This document shows positions 1 through 6,155 of a stretch of DNA of 20,322 nt, one piece after another. Made by a program: the position numbers and the translations under genes. The DNA comes from Atopobiaceae bacterium UBA7016 (GTDB lineage: Bacteria; Actinomycetota; Coriobacteriia; Coriobacteriales; Atopobiaceae), in assembly GCA_002449555.1 (NCBI GenBank), contig DJXA01000044.1, forward strand, positions 1 through 20,322, in the 5' to 3' direction. The notes beneath the pieces are model-generated. The model saw only the letters and a list, made by a program, of their open reading frames with translations. It was not told where the DNA came from and did no database searches. Each line of letters begins with the position of its first letter. Positions within the stretch are counted from its first letter, which is position 1.

Positions 1-949
1 GCTCGAGGAAGATGGTCCTGGCGGTTGCCGAGCGCTGCGTCGAGTAGCGTATGCCCGCCTCGAGGAGCGCCTGCGAGTGCTCGGCGAGCTTCCTCCCCAG
101 GCTCGCGGCCCGCGCGTTGCCGAGGCTTGCTTGGGCAATCAGCTCCGTCGCCGTCCCCACCCACCCGAGCCGGCCCTCCATGAAGCGGATGACCTCCAGC
201 ACCTCCCTCGGCACCGGACGCTCCTCTTCGCGCTCGACGCACTGGTCCTCCGAGAGCTCCCAACGGCAGTCGTTGAACTCGAGCACCAGCTCTCTCTCGA
301 TGACGTCGCGCCCGGTCACCTTGAGGAAAGCCCTCTTCTCTCCTCTCTTCCTGTCCAGAACCATCGTTGTGTCGGCGGCGCCGGTGATGCCGTTCGTCCC
401 CGAGACGGTGTTGAAGGGGTCCGGGTCGTCCATCTTGCGCTGGTGGTGCACGAGCACGACGGCTATCCCGAAGTGGTCCGCGAGCCCCTTGAAGGCGCGC
501 ACGTCATGGTAGTCGGACGCGTACGCGCTCTTCTTTGACGACTGCCTGACCGTCTGGAGGGTGTCGACGATCACGAGCCTGGTGCCTGGGTGCGCCACCA
601 CGAACGCTGCGATCTCGTCGAGGAGCCCGTCCGCGAGCGACGGGGCGCTGACGCAGAGGTGGAACGTCTCGCTGCACTCGTCGGCCAGTCTGAACAGGCG
701 CTGCTGGATCCTGGGGAGGTTGTCCTCCAGCGCGAGGTCGAGGACGGCGCCCCCGCAGGTTGCGAACCCCCAGAGCGGCTCGCCCCTGCTCACGCACTCC
801 GCGAGCCGGAGGACGAGCCAGCTCTTGCCTACCTTCGGCGCGCCTACGAGCAGCGTCACGCCGACGCCGATCAGGTCCTCCACGACCCATCCCGGCGAGC
901 TCAGCGGTGTGTTGACCAGCTCCTCGGCGGTGATTGTCTCAAGCGCCAT
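1..949 (-). CDS. RepA-like AAA family ATPase (partial, C-terminus beyond window)
   Basis: At least 316 residues, running off the left edge. The N-terminal half is a RecA-fold ATPase of the AAA_25/RepA-like type: Walker A GAPKVGKS at residues 36-43, a Walker B-like strand RLVIVDT, then HHQRK and SGTNGITGAADTT, which match the sensor/hexamer-loop motifs of this family. Such proteins are common on integrative elements and plasmids and are thought to act as replicative helicase-like or DNA-handling ATPases; the exact role is not known here. The ATG at 949 is preceded by AGGGAG and overlaps the end of the upstream ribbon-helix-helix gene by 11 bp, so the two are translationally coupled. It is the last visible gene of the xis-int-RHH-ATPase operon. 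The C-terminal region (an acidic linker and a basic end) may be a DNA-binding tail but is incomplete. Confidence 0.85.
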   Translation of the reverse strand, partial: MALETITAEELVNTPLSSPGWVVEDLIGVGVTLLVGAPKVGKSWLVLRLAECVSRGEPLWGFATCGGAVLDLALEDNLPRIQQRLFRLADECSETFHLCVSAPSLADGLLDEIAAFVVAHPGTRLVIVDTLQTVRQSSKKSAYASDYHDVRAFKGLADHFGIAVVLVHHQRKMDDPDPFNTVSGTNGITGAADTTMVLDRKRGEKRAFLKVTGRDVIERELVLEFNDCRWELSEDQCVEREEERPVPREVLEVIRFMEGRLGWVGTATELIAQASLGNARAASLGRKLAEHSQALLEAGIRYSTQRSATARTIFLE

Positions 950-1304
950 CGCTCTCCCTTTCCAGCGCCCTCATGGCCTCGCGCTCGGCGTCGACGGCGG
1001 ACGGCCCCGCCTCCCGCCCGAGCCCTGCGAAGATCTCAGCGAGCGTGGCGAGCACGTGGGCGAGCTCGGGTGAGACATCGCCTGCGCGCTCGATGCGTCG
1101 CAGCTCCTCGTAGCAGAGCATGGCCTGGTCCTGCACCGCGCGCTGCACGCGCACGCTGGGGTACACGGCGACCTCGCGGTCCGTGAGCCTGCGCAGGATG
1201 TAGTCCTGCTTGGTGAGGCCGGAGAGCGCGACGAGGGCGTCGATCTCGCGGGCCTCCTCCGGGGACACGCGGAAGCTCACGGTCACGCTCCTTCGCCTGC
1301 CCAT
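939..1304 (-). CDS. Ribbon-helix-helix DNA-binding protein, MobC/relaxosome-like
   Basis: A 121-residue protein. The N-terminus reads RRRSVTVSFRVSPEEAREIDALV, broken here as strand SVTVSFRVS then helix PEEAREIDALVALSG and helix LTKQDYILRRL, the classic pattern of Arc/MobC-like ribbon-helix-helix proteins. The rest is helical, with a long amphipathic stretch that could mediate oligomerisation. Homologous proteins on conjugative or mobilisable elements bind DNA near the origin of transfer or regulate the element; no relaxase is in the window, so a mobilisation role is inferred. The ATG at 1304 was chosen because of a GAGGG just upstream. An in-frame GTG at 1328 overlaps the integrase stop as GTGA and has a stronger AGGGGAGG site, so the protein may have eight more residues. 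Its end overlaps the ATPase start. Confidence 0.75.
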   Translation of the reverse strand: MGRRRSVTVSFRVSPEEAREIDALVALSGLTKQDYILRRLTDREVAVYPSVRVQRAVQDQAMLCYEELRRIERAGDVSPELAHVLATLAEIFAGLGREAGPSAVDAEREAMRALERESDGA

Positions 1305-1324
1305 CCGGTCCCTCGACGGCGCCG

Positions 1325-2404
1325 TCACCTCGGGCACCTCCCCTCGGCGTCGAGCCCCTGCGCCATCTCCTCCTGCCTGTTGGGGAACAGGTGCGCGTAG
1401 TGCAGGGTGATCTCGGTCGTCTCGTGGCCCATGCGCTCCGCGATGGCGAGAGGGGAGTAGCCCATGTCGATGAGCAGGGACACGTGGCTGTGCCGCAGAT
1501 CGTGGACGCGGATTCTCGGCACACCCGCTATCTTGCTGCCACGCTCCATCTCGTGGTAGAGGCGGCTCTTCGTCATGCGGAAGACGCGCTTCCCCGGAAT
1601 TGCCACGCCAGGCAGCGCCAGGTGGTCGCGGGCCTCGTCGACGAGGAAGGAGGGCATCACGATCCTCCTGCTCGCCTTGGGCGTCTTGGGCGGGGTGACG
1701 ACGTCCTCTCCCTTGCGACGGTGGTAGGTCTTGGTGATGCTGAGCATGCCGCGCTCGAGTTCGAAGTCCTCCGGCGTGAGCGCGAGCAGCTCGCCCTCGC
1801 GGACGCCCGTCCAGTAGAGCAGCTCGAACGCCATCCACGAGTCCGGCTTGTCCATGATCGCGCGGGAGAAGCGCAGGTACTGCCCCTTGGTCCATACGCT
1901 CATCTCGCCCGCGTCCTTCGAGCCCATCTTGGGGACCTTGCGTGCGGGGTTCGAGGGAAGGTTGTAGTGCAGCACTGCGTGGTTGAGCAGCGCCGAGAGC
2001 TGGTTCGACACGGTGTGCAGGTAGGTCGGCCGGTAGGGCTCGCCCGTGGGCCCGCGCATCGCCATGAGCTCGTTCTGCCACCTGATGACGTCCGCGCTCG
2101 TGATCTCGTTGAGGGGCTTGCTCCCGAGGTAGGGGAGGATCTTGGTCCTCACCATGTGCTCCTTGGTGTCCCAGGTGCTCTGCTTGAGGCGCGGGTGCAC
2201 GTCATCCTCGTAGAGCTCGAAGAACTCCGAGAGCGTCATGGTCGGCGTCCCCTCGCAGCGCGCGAGGAATGCCTGCTCCCACCTCTTGGCAGCGGACTTG
2301 GTGTCGAACCCGCGCTTGGTCTTCTTACGGCGGTCGCCCCTCCAGTCACGGTACCAGCACTGCACGGTCCACGTGCCGCGCCTCTCGTCCTTGCTAACCG
2401 ACAT
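1325..2404 (-). CDS. int: Tyrosine recombinase/integrase of an integrative element
   Basis: A full-length 359-residue phage-type integrase. Residues 10-50 (WTVQCWYRDWRGDRRKKTKR) resemble the AP2-like arm-binding domain, residues 57-150 the SAM-like core-binding domain, and residues 170-345 the catalytic domain. Visible catalytic residues are R202 (TGVREGE), a lysine near 243, H301 and R304 (HDLRHSH), H327 (GHETT) and nucleophile Y336 (HYAHLF). The set is complete, so the enzyme should be active in integration and excision by a covalent 3'-phosphotyrosine route. The ATG at 2404 follows AGGAGGGA by 8 nt and lies inside the end of the excisionase gene (11 bp overlap); a longer reading frame upstream is only the excisionase shadow. 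The gene is downstream of, and coupled to, xis. Confidence 0.95.
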   Translation of the reverse strand: MSVSKDERRGTWTVQCWYRDWRGDRRKKTKRGFDTKSAAKRWEQAFLARCEGTPTMTLSEFFELYEDDVHPRLKQSTWDTKEHMVRTKILPYLGSKPLNEITSADVIRWQNELMAMRGPTGEPYRPTYLHTVSNQLSALLNHAVLHYNLPSNPARKVPKMGSKDAGEMSVWTKGQYLRFSRAIMDKPDSWMAFELLYWTGVREGELLALTPEDFELERGMLSITKTYHRRKGEDVVTPPKTPKASRRIVMPSFLVDEARDHLALPGVAIPGKRVFRMTKSRLYHEMERGSKIAGVPRIRVHDLRHSHVSLLIDMGYSPLAIAERMGHETTEITLHYAHLFPNRQEEMAQGLDAEGRCPR

Positions 2405-2615
2405 CGGCGCCGTCCCTCCTGGGCGACGTTCCCCCGAAGAAGCGTCCCTCGAAATACGCCGCGGCAACCTTGCCGGGGATGGTGATTCTGCCCTCCGCCT
2501 CTAGCTCGGCGTTGAGCCTGCGGATGATCTTGTACGCGTATGCCCGAGACACCCCGAGCAGCGACGCGACCTCGTCTACCCCGTACGTCCTCTTCTCCAA
2601 TGCTACCTCCTTCAT
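2394..2615 (-). CDS. xis: Excisionase-family helix-turn-helix protein
   Basis: A 73-residue protein whose YGVDEVASLLGVSRAYAYKI segment is a MerR-like winged helix of the excisionase (HTH_17) type, followed by LNAELEAEG and ITIPGKVAAAYF, a pattern typical of Gram-positive element excisionases. It should bend DNA at the attachment site and set the direction of recombination by the integrase encoded just downstream. An ATG at 2615 has only a weak GAGG upstream, whereas a perfect AAGGAGG lies inside the reading frame 5 nt before an in-frame TTG at 2600; translation may really begin there (68 residues, starting with LEKRTYG). The promoter is the TTGACA/TATCTT pair upstream, which carries a repressor-like palindrome in its spacer. 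Confidence 0.85.
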   Translation of the reverse strand: MKEVALEKRTYGVDEVASLLGVSRAYAYKIIRRLNAELEAEGRITIPGKVAAAYFEGRFFGGTSPRRDGADVG

Positions 2616-2624
2616 CTGATGACC

Positions 2625-2638
2625 TCACGTTTACGTGA
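2625..2638. promoter_or_regulatory. Operator 1 (TCACG-TTTA-CGTGA)
   Basis: A 14-bp site with perfect inverted arms TCACG/CGTGA and an AT-rich 4-bp centre. It lies between the expected xis transcription start and the xis start codon, a roadblock position. Confidence 0.75.
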
Positions 2639-2653
2639 TGTTACGTAGCTCAG

Positions 2654-2682
2654 AAGATAACCTCACGAAAACGTGATGTCAA
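2654..2682 (-). promoter_or_regulatory. Leftward promoter of the xis-int operon
   Basis: On the minus strand, a perfect -35 TTGACA (2677-2682) and a -10 TATCTT (2654-2659) are separated by exactly 17 bp. The spacer contains the whole second operator palindrome, so a bound repressor would exclude RNA polymerase. Confidence 0.75.
2663..2676. promoter_or_regulatory. Operator 2 (TCACG-AAAA-CGTGA)
   Basis: Same arms as operator 1, 38 bp further right, placed wholly within the -35/-10 spacer of the xis promoter. Confidence 0.8.
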
Positions 2683-2697
2683 TGGTATTCACGGAAC

Positions 2698-2726
2698 TTG
2701 CTCACGTTTTCGTGACGTTGTAGGAT
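2698..2726 (+). promoter_or_regulatory. Rightward promoter of the Xre repressor gene
   Basis: A -35 TTGCTC at 2698-2703 and a -10 TAGGAT at 2721-2726 are spaced 17 bp apart, with the third operator palindrome overlapping the -35 and filling most of the spacer. This implies negative autoregulation of the repressor gene that starts at 2764. Confidence 0.6.
2702..2715. promoter_or_regulatory. Operator 3 (TCACG-TTTT-CGTGA)
   Basis: Same arms again, 39 bp right of operator 2, within the promoter of the repressor gene. A lone half site TCACG is also visible at 2689-2693. Confidence 0.8.
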
Positions 2727-2763
2727 TGTGTGAGGTGGACGTGGCGTCTCGTCGGGAGGAAGC

Positions 2764-3327
2764 ATGGACGACTTGCAGCGCAGGCTCATGGGCAAGAGGA
2801 TTCGCGACCTGAGGCAGAGGAGGGGCCTCACGCAGCGTGAGCTCTCCGAGCTCTCAGGGCTATCGGAGTCGGCGCTCAGGAGCTACGAGCTGGGGGACCG
2901 CTTCCCGAAGAGCACACACCTGCTCAGCATTGCGCGCGCCCTCAAGGTGCGACCCGAGGCGTTCGAGGACCACGACATCACAACCGTCGACCAGGTCATT
3001 CACGTGCTCTTCAACCTGGAGGACCAGTTCGGACTCGTGCCCAACGGGGAGGGCATGCCCGCGGGCCTCACCGTAGAGATGACCAGCTCGGACCTCTCGA
3101 AGGCCCTACGCGACTGGGGCAGGAGGCGCGGGCAGCTTGAGGCGGGGGAGATCAGCGATGACGAGTACCTCGACTGGAAGGACGCCTACCAGCCGCGCAT
3201 CCTGCTCGACCCTGTCACCGGCGAGGAGATCGATGACCCGTACACGGGACGCCGCCTCGAAGGCGCAGAGCGCGAGGGAGCGAGCCGCGCCGTGCGCACC
3301 ATGCGGTGGCTGAACGGGGACGTGTAG
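2764..3327 (+). CDS. Xre-family repressor of the integrative element
   Basis: A 187-residue protein with an N-terminal helix-turn-helix of the Xre/Cro-CI type at about residues 12-66 (IRDLRQRRGLTQRELSELSG, then LSESALRSYELGDRFPK). The remaining two thirds are acidic and charged, with no peptidase motif visible; it may be a dimerisation or signal-sensing part. The ATG follows GGAGGAAGC. It is divergent from xis-int, and three identical palindromes lie between them, two within the opposing promoters. The natural reading is that this protein keeps the element integrated by repressing xis-int and limits its own level. It lacks the LexA-like self-cleavage serine/lysine pair that I would expect in a classic CI, so induction would need another route. 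Confidence 0.85.
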   Translation: MDDLQRRLMGKRIRDLRQRRGLTQRELSELSGLSESALRSYELGDRFPKSTHLLSIARALKVRPEAFEDHDITTVDQVIHVLFNLEDQFGLVPNGEGMPAGLTVEMTSSDLSKALRDWGRRRGQLEAGEISDDEYLDWKDAYQPRILLDPVTGEEIDDPYTGRRLEGAEREGASRAVRTMRWLNGDV

Positions 3328-3359
3328 GGCCCTAGGACAGGAGACTTGGCCTGGGGCCC
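3327..3359. terminator. Convergent hairpin after the repressor gene
   Basis: Arms GGGCCCTAGG (3327-3336) and CCTGGGGCCC (3350-3359) pair over 10 positions with a single G-U, with a 13-nt loop. No T-run follows. It sits between convergent genes (repressor ending at 3327, small acidic protein ending at 3371), so it could end transcripts from both sides. Confidence 0.5.
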
Positions 3360-3370
3360 CGAGAGTGGTG

Positions 3371-3556
3371 CTAGTCCTTCACCGGTATGGTGCCGTCGTC
3401 GGGCTCGATAACCTCGAAGTCCTCGGGGGGATAGAGATAGTCTTCGTCGGTCTCGTCGACGATTCTGTACCACTCGCCCTCGATGGAGAGAACCTCGTAG
3501 ACCTTGTCATGGATGAGTTCCAGTGGCGAAGTCTCGCCAAGATACTTGACCTTCAT
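3371..3556 (-). CDS. Small acidic SH3-like protein
   Basis: A 61-residue protein beginning MKVKYLGET, with alternating strands (KVYEVLSIEGEWYRIVDE, YLYPPEDFEVIE) that look like a small SH3-like barrel. Proteins of this look occur next to phage and element genes; function is unknown. It is very acidic, with a run of D and E at the C-terminus. The ATG at 3556 shares its A with the stop codon of the preceding gene (TAATG), so translation is coupled; a GTG at 3568 would add four residues. Its tight coupling to the preceding basic, toxin-like protein makes an immunity or inhibitor role possible, but this is inference only. Confidence 0.65.
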   Translation of the reverse strand: MKVKYLGETSPLELIHDKVYEVLSIEGEWYRIVDETDEDYLYPPEDFEVIEPDDGTIPVKD

Positions 3557-3981
3557 TAGTCCAACCACTCCTTGACTTTGAACTTAACCCTGCCGACTCC
3601 CTTGGCCTGGAACCAGTGGACTTCTGCCCTGCGCGCACGTCCATGATAGTCCAGCGTGCCGATGCCCTTAACGTGCTGCCAATTCCTTGGCCTGCCGCCC
3701 ACCTGCTCGCTCAGTCCATGAGAGACTTTTGGGCTGAGCTTGTTCCGTGTGCCCTTTCCCGCGAACACCTCAACGTCTGTGATGGACGTGCCCTCGATGA
3801 AACGGTATGCGCAACCCGATCGTGGGTCGCTGACGTTGTAGTTCATGGCTGCTGCGCCGAGGCTCCTGCCGATGTGCCAGTCCTCACCCGAGACGGAATC
3901 AGGCAATCCTGTGTCCATGGGCAGACGGCCTGACCCCCAGGTGTTTCCGAAGTCGAGCCCCCTGCCGACTCCGCCGCCCAT
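3556..3981 (-). CDS. Uncharacterised basic protein with toxin-like C-terminal domain
   Basis: A 141-residue protein. Residues 1-25 are glycine-rich (MGGGVGRGLDFGNTWGSGRL), like a flexible linker. The C-terminal 70 residues (FAGKGTRNKLSPK, GGRPRNWQHVKGIGT, RRAEVHWFQAKGVGR, FKVKEWLD) resemble, from memory, a domain seen at the ends of phage minor head (MuF-type) and polymorphic toxin proteins, with well placed H, R and W residues. I cannot confirm a family. Its ATG immediately follows the TAG of the DUF4417 gene, and its stop overlaps the start of the small acidic gene, so the three form one translational unit. No signal peptide or membrane segment is present. Alternative: a remnant of a phage head-morphogenesis protein that lost its N-terminal part. 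Confidence 0.6.
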   Translation of the reverse strand: MGGGVGRGLDFGNTWGSGRLPMDTGLPDSVSGEDWHIGRSLGAAAMNYNVSDPRSGCAYRFIEGTSITDVEVFAGKGTRNKLSPKVSHGLSEQVGGRPRNWQHVKGIGTLDYHGRARRAEVHWFQAKGVGRVKFKVKEWLD

Positions 3982-4641
3982 CTAGACCGCCTCCTTGGGG
4001 TGGGTCTGGGAGAAGTTCGTCGGGTAGGGGACGACATTGACCCCCGTCTCAAGGGCGGTGGCGAAGATGTCCTCCGGCGCGTCGCCGTAGACGGCGATGT
4101 TCTTTGGTCTGAGCCTCCTTGTCACCTCGTCGACGTACATCTTGTAGACTGCACGGTCTTCTGGCGTTCCGATAGCCCCGTGGGTGCCCATGCCAATGGT
4201 CGCCTCAGTCGGGAGCCCGTCGAGAGCATACTTGAGGCTGCGAGAGTCGCTCGGGCGTACGTTCGGGATGCACGTGCCACCGTTGCGCTCGTAGAGCGCC
4301 CCGAAAAGCCTGCTGCGGAAGCAGTTCCAGAACTGCAGGCCAAAGGGCATCAGGCGGTACATGGAGAAGTCCCACGAGAAGATGCCTGGGTGCTCCAGCA
4401 TGCGGTCCATGTAGCGGTAGGCGTTCCTCCACATGGGGCGGAGCTTGACGTCGAACTCGTAGGGCACAACCCAGGCGCCTGGGTCGTCACGCCTGCGCGA
4501 CTTGGCGTCGGAGAAGCGGACGAGCCTTTTGGGGAGCTCGTCGGTGCCCTTGATCACGGGCATCTCGAAGTCGCCACTGTAGCTGATGCCGTGATAGTAG
4601 AGCGAGTGGAACACGTCGTATTTCGCGAGGTTGCCCGGCAT
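3982..4641 (-). CDS. DUF4417 family protein
   Basis: A 219-residue protein that I recognise as DUF4417: DFEMPVIKGTDELPKRLV, then a long insert, FSWDFSMYRLMPFGLQFWN with a following RSRLFGALYE, CIPNVRPSDSRSLKYALDGLP, and a C-terminal KNIAVYGDAPEDI/NVVPYPT. The family is widespread on phages and plasmids and has no established function. The ATG at 4641 was preferred over the longer reading frame to 4743 because AGGGGG lies 6 nt upstream and the extra N-terminus is unlike the family. It heads the three-gene set with the toxin-like and SH3-like genes. A TTGACA at 4695-4700 (minus strand) could be its -35 but no good -10 follows. Confidence 0.75.
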   Translation of the reverse strand: MPGNLAKYDVFHSLYYHGISYSGDFEMPVIKGTDELPKRLVRFSDAKSRRRDDPGAWVVPYEFDVKLRPMWRNAYRYMDRMLEHPGIFSWDFSMYRLMPFGLQFWNCFRSRLFGALYERNGGTCIPNVRPSDSRSLKYALDGLPTEATIGMGTHGAIGTPEDRAVYKMYVDEVTRRLRPKNIAVYGDAPEDIFATALETGVNVVPYPTNFSQTHPKEAV

Positions 4642-4786
4642 GGCAGACCCCCTTTCCGCCGCATGTGCGGCGATCGTCACTGCCACAAACGCTGTGTCAA
4701 GTGGCTGGGGTCGCCAGAATGTGGAGTTTGGTTGGGCCCGCATGGGCTTATACTCCTAGTAGCGATAGGGTCCTGGCGACCCAGCC

Positions 4787-4818
4787 GCGGCCGTTCCTGC
4801 GCCAACAGGAACGGCCGC
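4787..4818. terminator. Strong hairpin between ImmA-like and DUF4417 genes
   Basis: Perfect 13-bp arms GCGGCCGTTCCTG (4787-4799) and its complement (4806-4818) enclose a 6-nt loop. It lies 6 bp past the stop of the leftward ImmA-like gene. On the plus strand it is followed by CTTTACTT; on the minus strand no T-run follows, so it may slow rather than fully stop leftward transcription. Confidence 0.6.
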
Positions 4819-4823
4819 TTTAC

Positions 4824-5393
4824 TTATGCCCGTCCAAGGAGACCACCTCCCTTCCAAACTACGTTGTCGATCAGCCACTGCTCGTGGGGACGCCATGGCC
4901 CGCCCTCACGCACGCGGGCGCGAGCCTGATCGATCGCGAAGGAGGCGCAGGGACGACTGACCCCAAATGCTTCGGCGACCTGGGCGTCGGTAACGTCTCT
5001 ACCCATCTTGATGACCAGGGGGTGGGGGACGAGGAGGTAGCCTCCGAAGTAATTGGCCTCCCCCTCGTAAGGGTCCCCGTCGTCCGGATGCTCGAGCACG
5101 ATGTGGCCCAGTTCGTGGGCGCCGGAAAACCTTGCCCGAAAGTGATAAGAGCCTCTGTCGTCGAAGACAATCTGGGCAAGCGAATAATCGGTGCTGCTGA
5201 GGGAGAACGCATCTTCAGATGCTGCGATGGCGAGTTCCCGGATAGGAGATGTGAGGCGTGAGTGGGGGATGAGGTCGACACCAAGAGCCGACGCCATCCT
5301 GCCCACGCTCATTGGGTAGTCGGCGAGCCCATAGTCCTGGAGGACCTCTACCAGGATTGTCTCGATCTCGATCTCTCGTTTTCGTTCCAGCAC
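4824..5393 (-). CDS. immA: ImmA/IrrE-family zinc metallopeptidase
   Basis: A 189-residue protein with the zinc motif HELGH at residues 93-97 and a third ligand candidate E112 in EGEANYFGGYLLVP, the standard arrangement of ImmA/IrrE (DUF955, gluzincin-like) proteases. In elements such as ICEBs1 this enzyme cleaves the ImmR repressor after DNA damage or cell-density signals and so frees the excision genes. All metal-binding residues are present. The start is GTG at 5393, preceded by AGGAG, 12 bp after the ImmR-like stop, so the pair is one operon. The C-terminus ends with a short tryptophan-rich segment (GGPWRPHEQWLID). An alternative is an IrrE-like stress protease, but the context favours the repressor-protease pair. 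Confidence 0.9.
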   Translation of the reverse strand: MLERKREIEIETILVEVLQDYGLADYPMSVGRMASALGVDLIPHSRLTSPIRELAIAASEDAFSLSSTDYSLAQIVFDDRGSYHFRARFSGAHELGHIVLEHPDDGDPYEGEANYFGGYLLVPHPLVIKMGRDVTDAQVAEAFGVSRPCASFAIDQARARVREGGPWRPHEQWLIDNVVWKGGGLLGRA

Positions 5394-5405
5394 CTTCGAG
5401 TTCTC

Positions 5406-5711
5406 CTATCGCTTCGCCAGCGCAGTAATCAATTCTTTCCGCTGCTCCTCCGTGAGGAAGCTCGCGTTGCGGGCGATGAGCCTCACCGCCCCATCGACCT
5501 CGTCATTTGTGGTAGTGCCCAAAAGCTCCTGGGGGGTCACGTCAAGGGCCTCCGCAATCCTAGCGACGGTGATGGCTCGTGGCTCCCTCGCCCCGGACAC
5601 GTACCTGCTAACCGCAGCCTCCGTGAGGCCGGTTATGGCAGCTAGGTCGCGCTGCGTCATCCGACTCCTCTCCAGCAGGTCGGCAAGCCTCCTTCCAAAC
5701 TCGACGCTCAT
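5406..5711 (-). CDS. immR: ImmR-like Xre repressor
   Basis: A 101-residue protein with a helix-turn-helix at about residues 8-60 (LADLLERSRMTQRDLAAITG, then LTEAAVSRYVSGAREPR) and a short helical tail (NDEVDGAVRLIARNASFLTEEQRKELITAL). It is paired with an ImmA-like protease immediately downstream, the known arrangement for a cleavable repressor of mobile elements. The ATG at 5711 was chosen over an upstream in-frame start because GGGAGAGG lies just before it and because proteins of the family begin here. A promoter and palindromic operator lie upstream. In such elements ImmR faces a divergent early promoter; here the divergent side contains no gene, which suggests that the right-hand partner has been lost. 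Confidence 0.88.
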   Translation of the reverse strand: MSVEFGRRLADLLERSRMTQRDLAAITGLTEAAVSRYVSGAREPRAITVARIAEALDVTPQELLGTTTNDEVDGAVRLIARNASFLTEEQRKELITALAKR

Positions 5712-5739
5712 GACCTCTCCCTTCGATAGGCAATAATAC

Positions 5740-5753
5740 GGCAAGAACTTGCC
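5740..5753. promoter_or_regulatory. Putative ImmR operator
   Basis: GGCAAG and CTTGCC form inverted arms with a 2-bp centre (GGCAAG-AA-CTTGCC). It lies about 10 bp past the expected start of immR transcription, and a related CTTGCAAG is found at the -35 region (5785-5792), so autoregulation is likely. Confidence 0.55.
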
Positions 5754-5762
5754 ATTGCGATA

Positions 5763-5791
5763 ATTCTAGCGTGTGTCTAGCGAACTTGCAA
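5763..5791 (-). promoter_or_regulatory. Promoter of immR-immA
   Basis: On the minus strand, -35 TTGCAA (5786-5791) and -10 TAGAAT (5763-5768) are spaced 17 bp. It is the only good sigma-A-like pair upstream of the repressor. Confidence 0.6.
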
Positions 5792-5824
5792 GCCGTTTGA
5801 GAGAAAGAGAATGGCCCCAGTCCG

Positions 5825-5846
5825 TGAGTACCAAATGAGTACCAAA
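5825..5846. repeat. Tandem 11-bp repeat, possible integrase arm site
   Basis: TGAGTACCAAA occurs twice head to tail (5825-5835, 5836-5846) without mismatch. Short direct repeats of this kind next to the end of an element are often binding sites of the integrase N-terminal domain. The integrase with an AP2-like N-terminus is present 3.4 kb away. The attachment core itself cannot be identified because the other end lies outside the window. Confidence 0.4.
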
Positions 5847-6155
5847 GCAGGCGAAACGAGGGAGATGCCGGCACATGGCGTGGACGCTACGGCGTGACGT
5901 TATTCCCGAGGACACCTCATCCACGCCCACGCTCATAGAGTGGGAGTGAGAATCGAGCATTATTGTGCGATTGTCTAGGCGCTTCGGAGATGGTTCCGGG
6001 CGCCTTTTCGGCGCTTCTTGCGGACTCGTGTACCTGCAAGCCACTGGCGATGCGAGGCGATCGCACAGATGAAGGTGGGGAGGCAGATCGAGTGCGGTTT
6101 TCCGTCCGGGCTGCACAGTAGAATGAATGTCTACCGGTATGTAGAGGGGGACGCG
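5847..6155. other. Gene-free stretch at the edge of the mobile region
   Basis: No convincing gene, tRNA or other RNA gene was found. Visible structures are an 8-bp inverted pair GGCGTGGA/TCCACGCC (5877-5884, 5919-5926) and a hairpin GCGCC-loop-GGCGC (6000-6014) followed by TTCTT, which could be a rightward terminator of a lost gene. This may be the boundary between the mobile element and the chromosome. Confidence 0.4.
6000..6019 (+). terminator. Small terminator-like hairpin
   Basis: Stem GCGCC/GGCGC with a 5-nt loop, followed by TTCTT. No intact gene lies upstream, so it is either leftover from a lost gene or chance. Confidence 0.35.

Noticed and set aside
1391..2485. Long plus-strand open frame over the integrase gene
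   Set aside because: It is the antisense shadow of a clear tyrosine recombinase with all catalytic residues; its translation is low-complexity and matches no family.
5847..6020. tRNA or tmRNA as integration target
   Set aside because: No T-loop or acceptor-stem pattern could be found on either strand.
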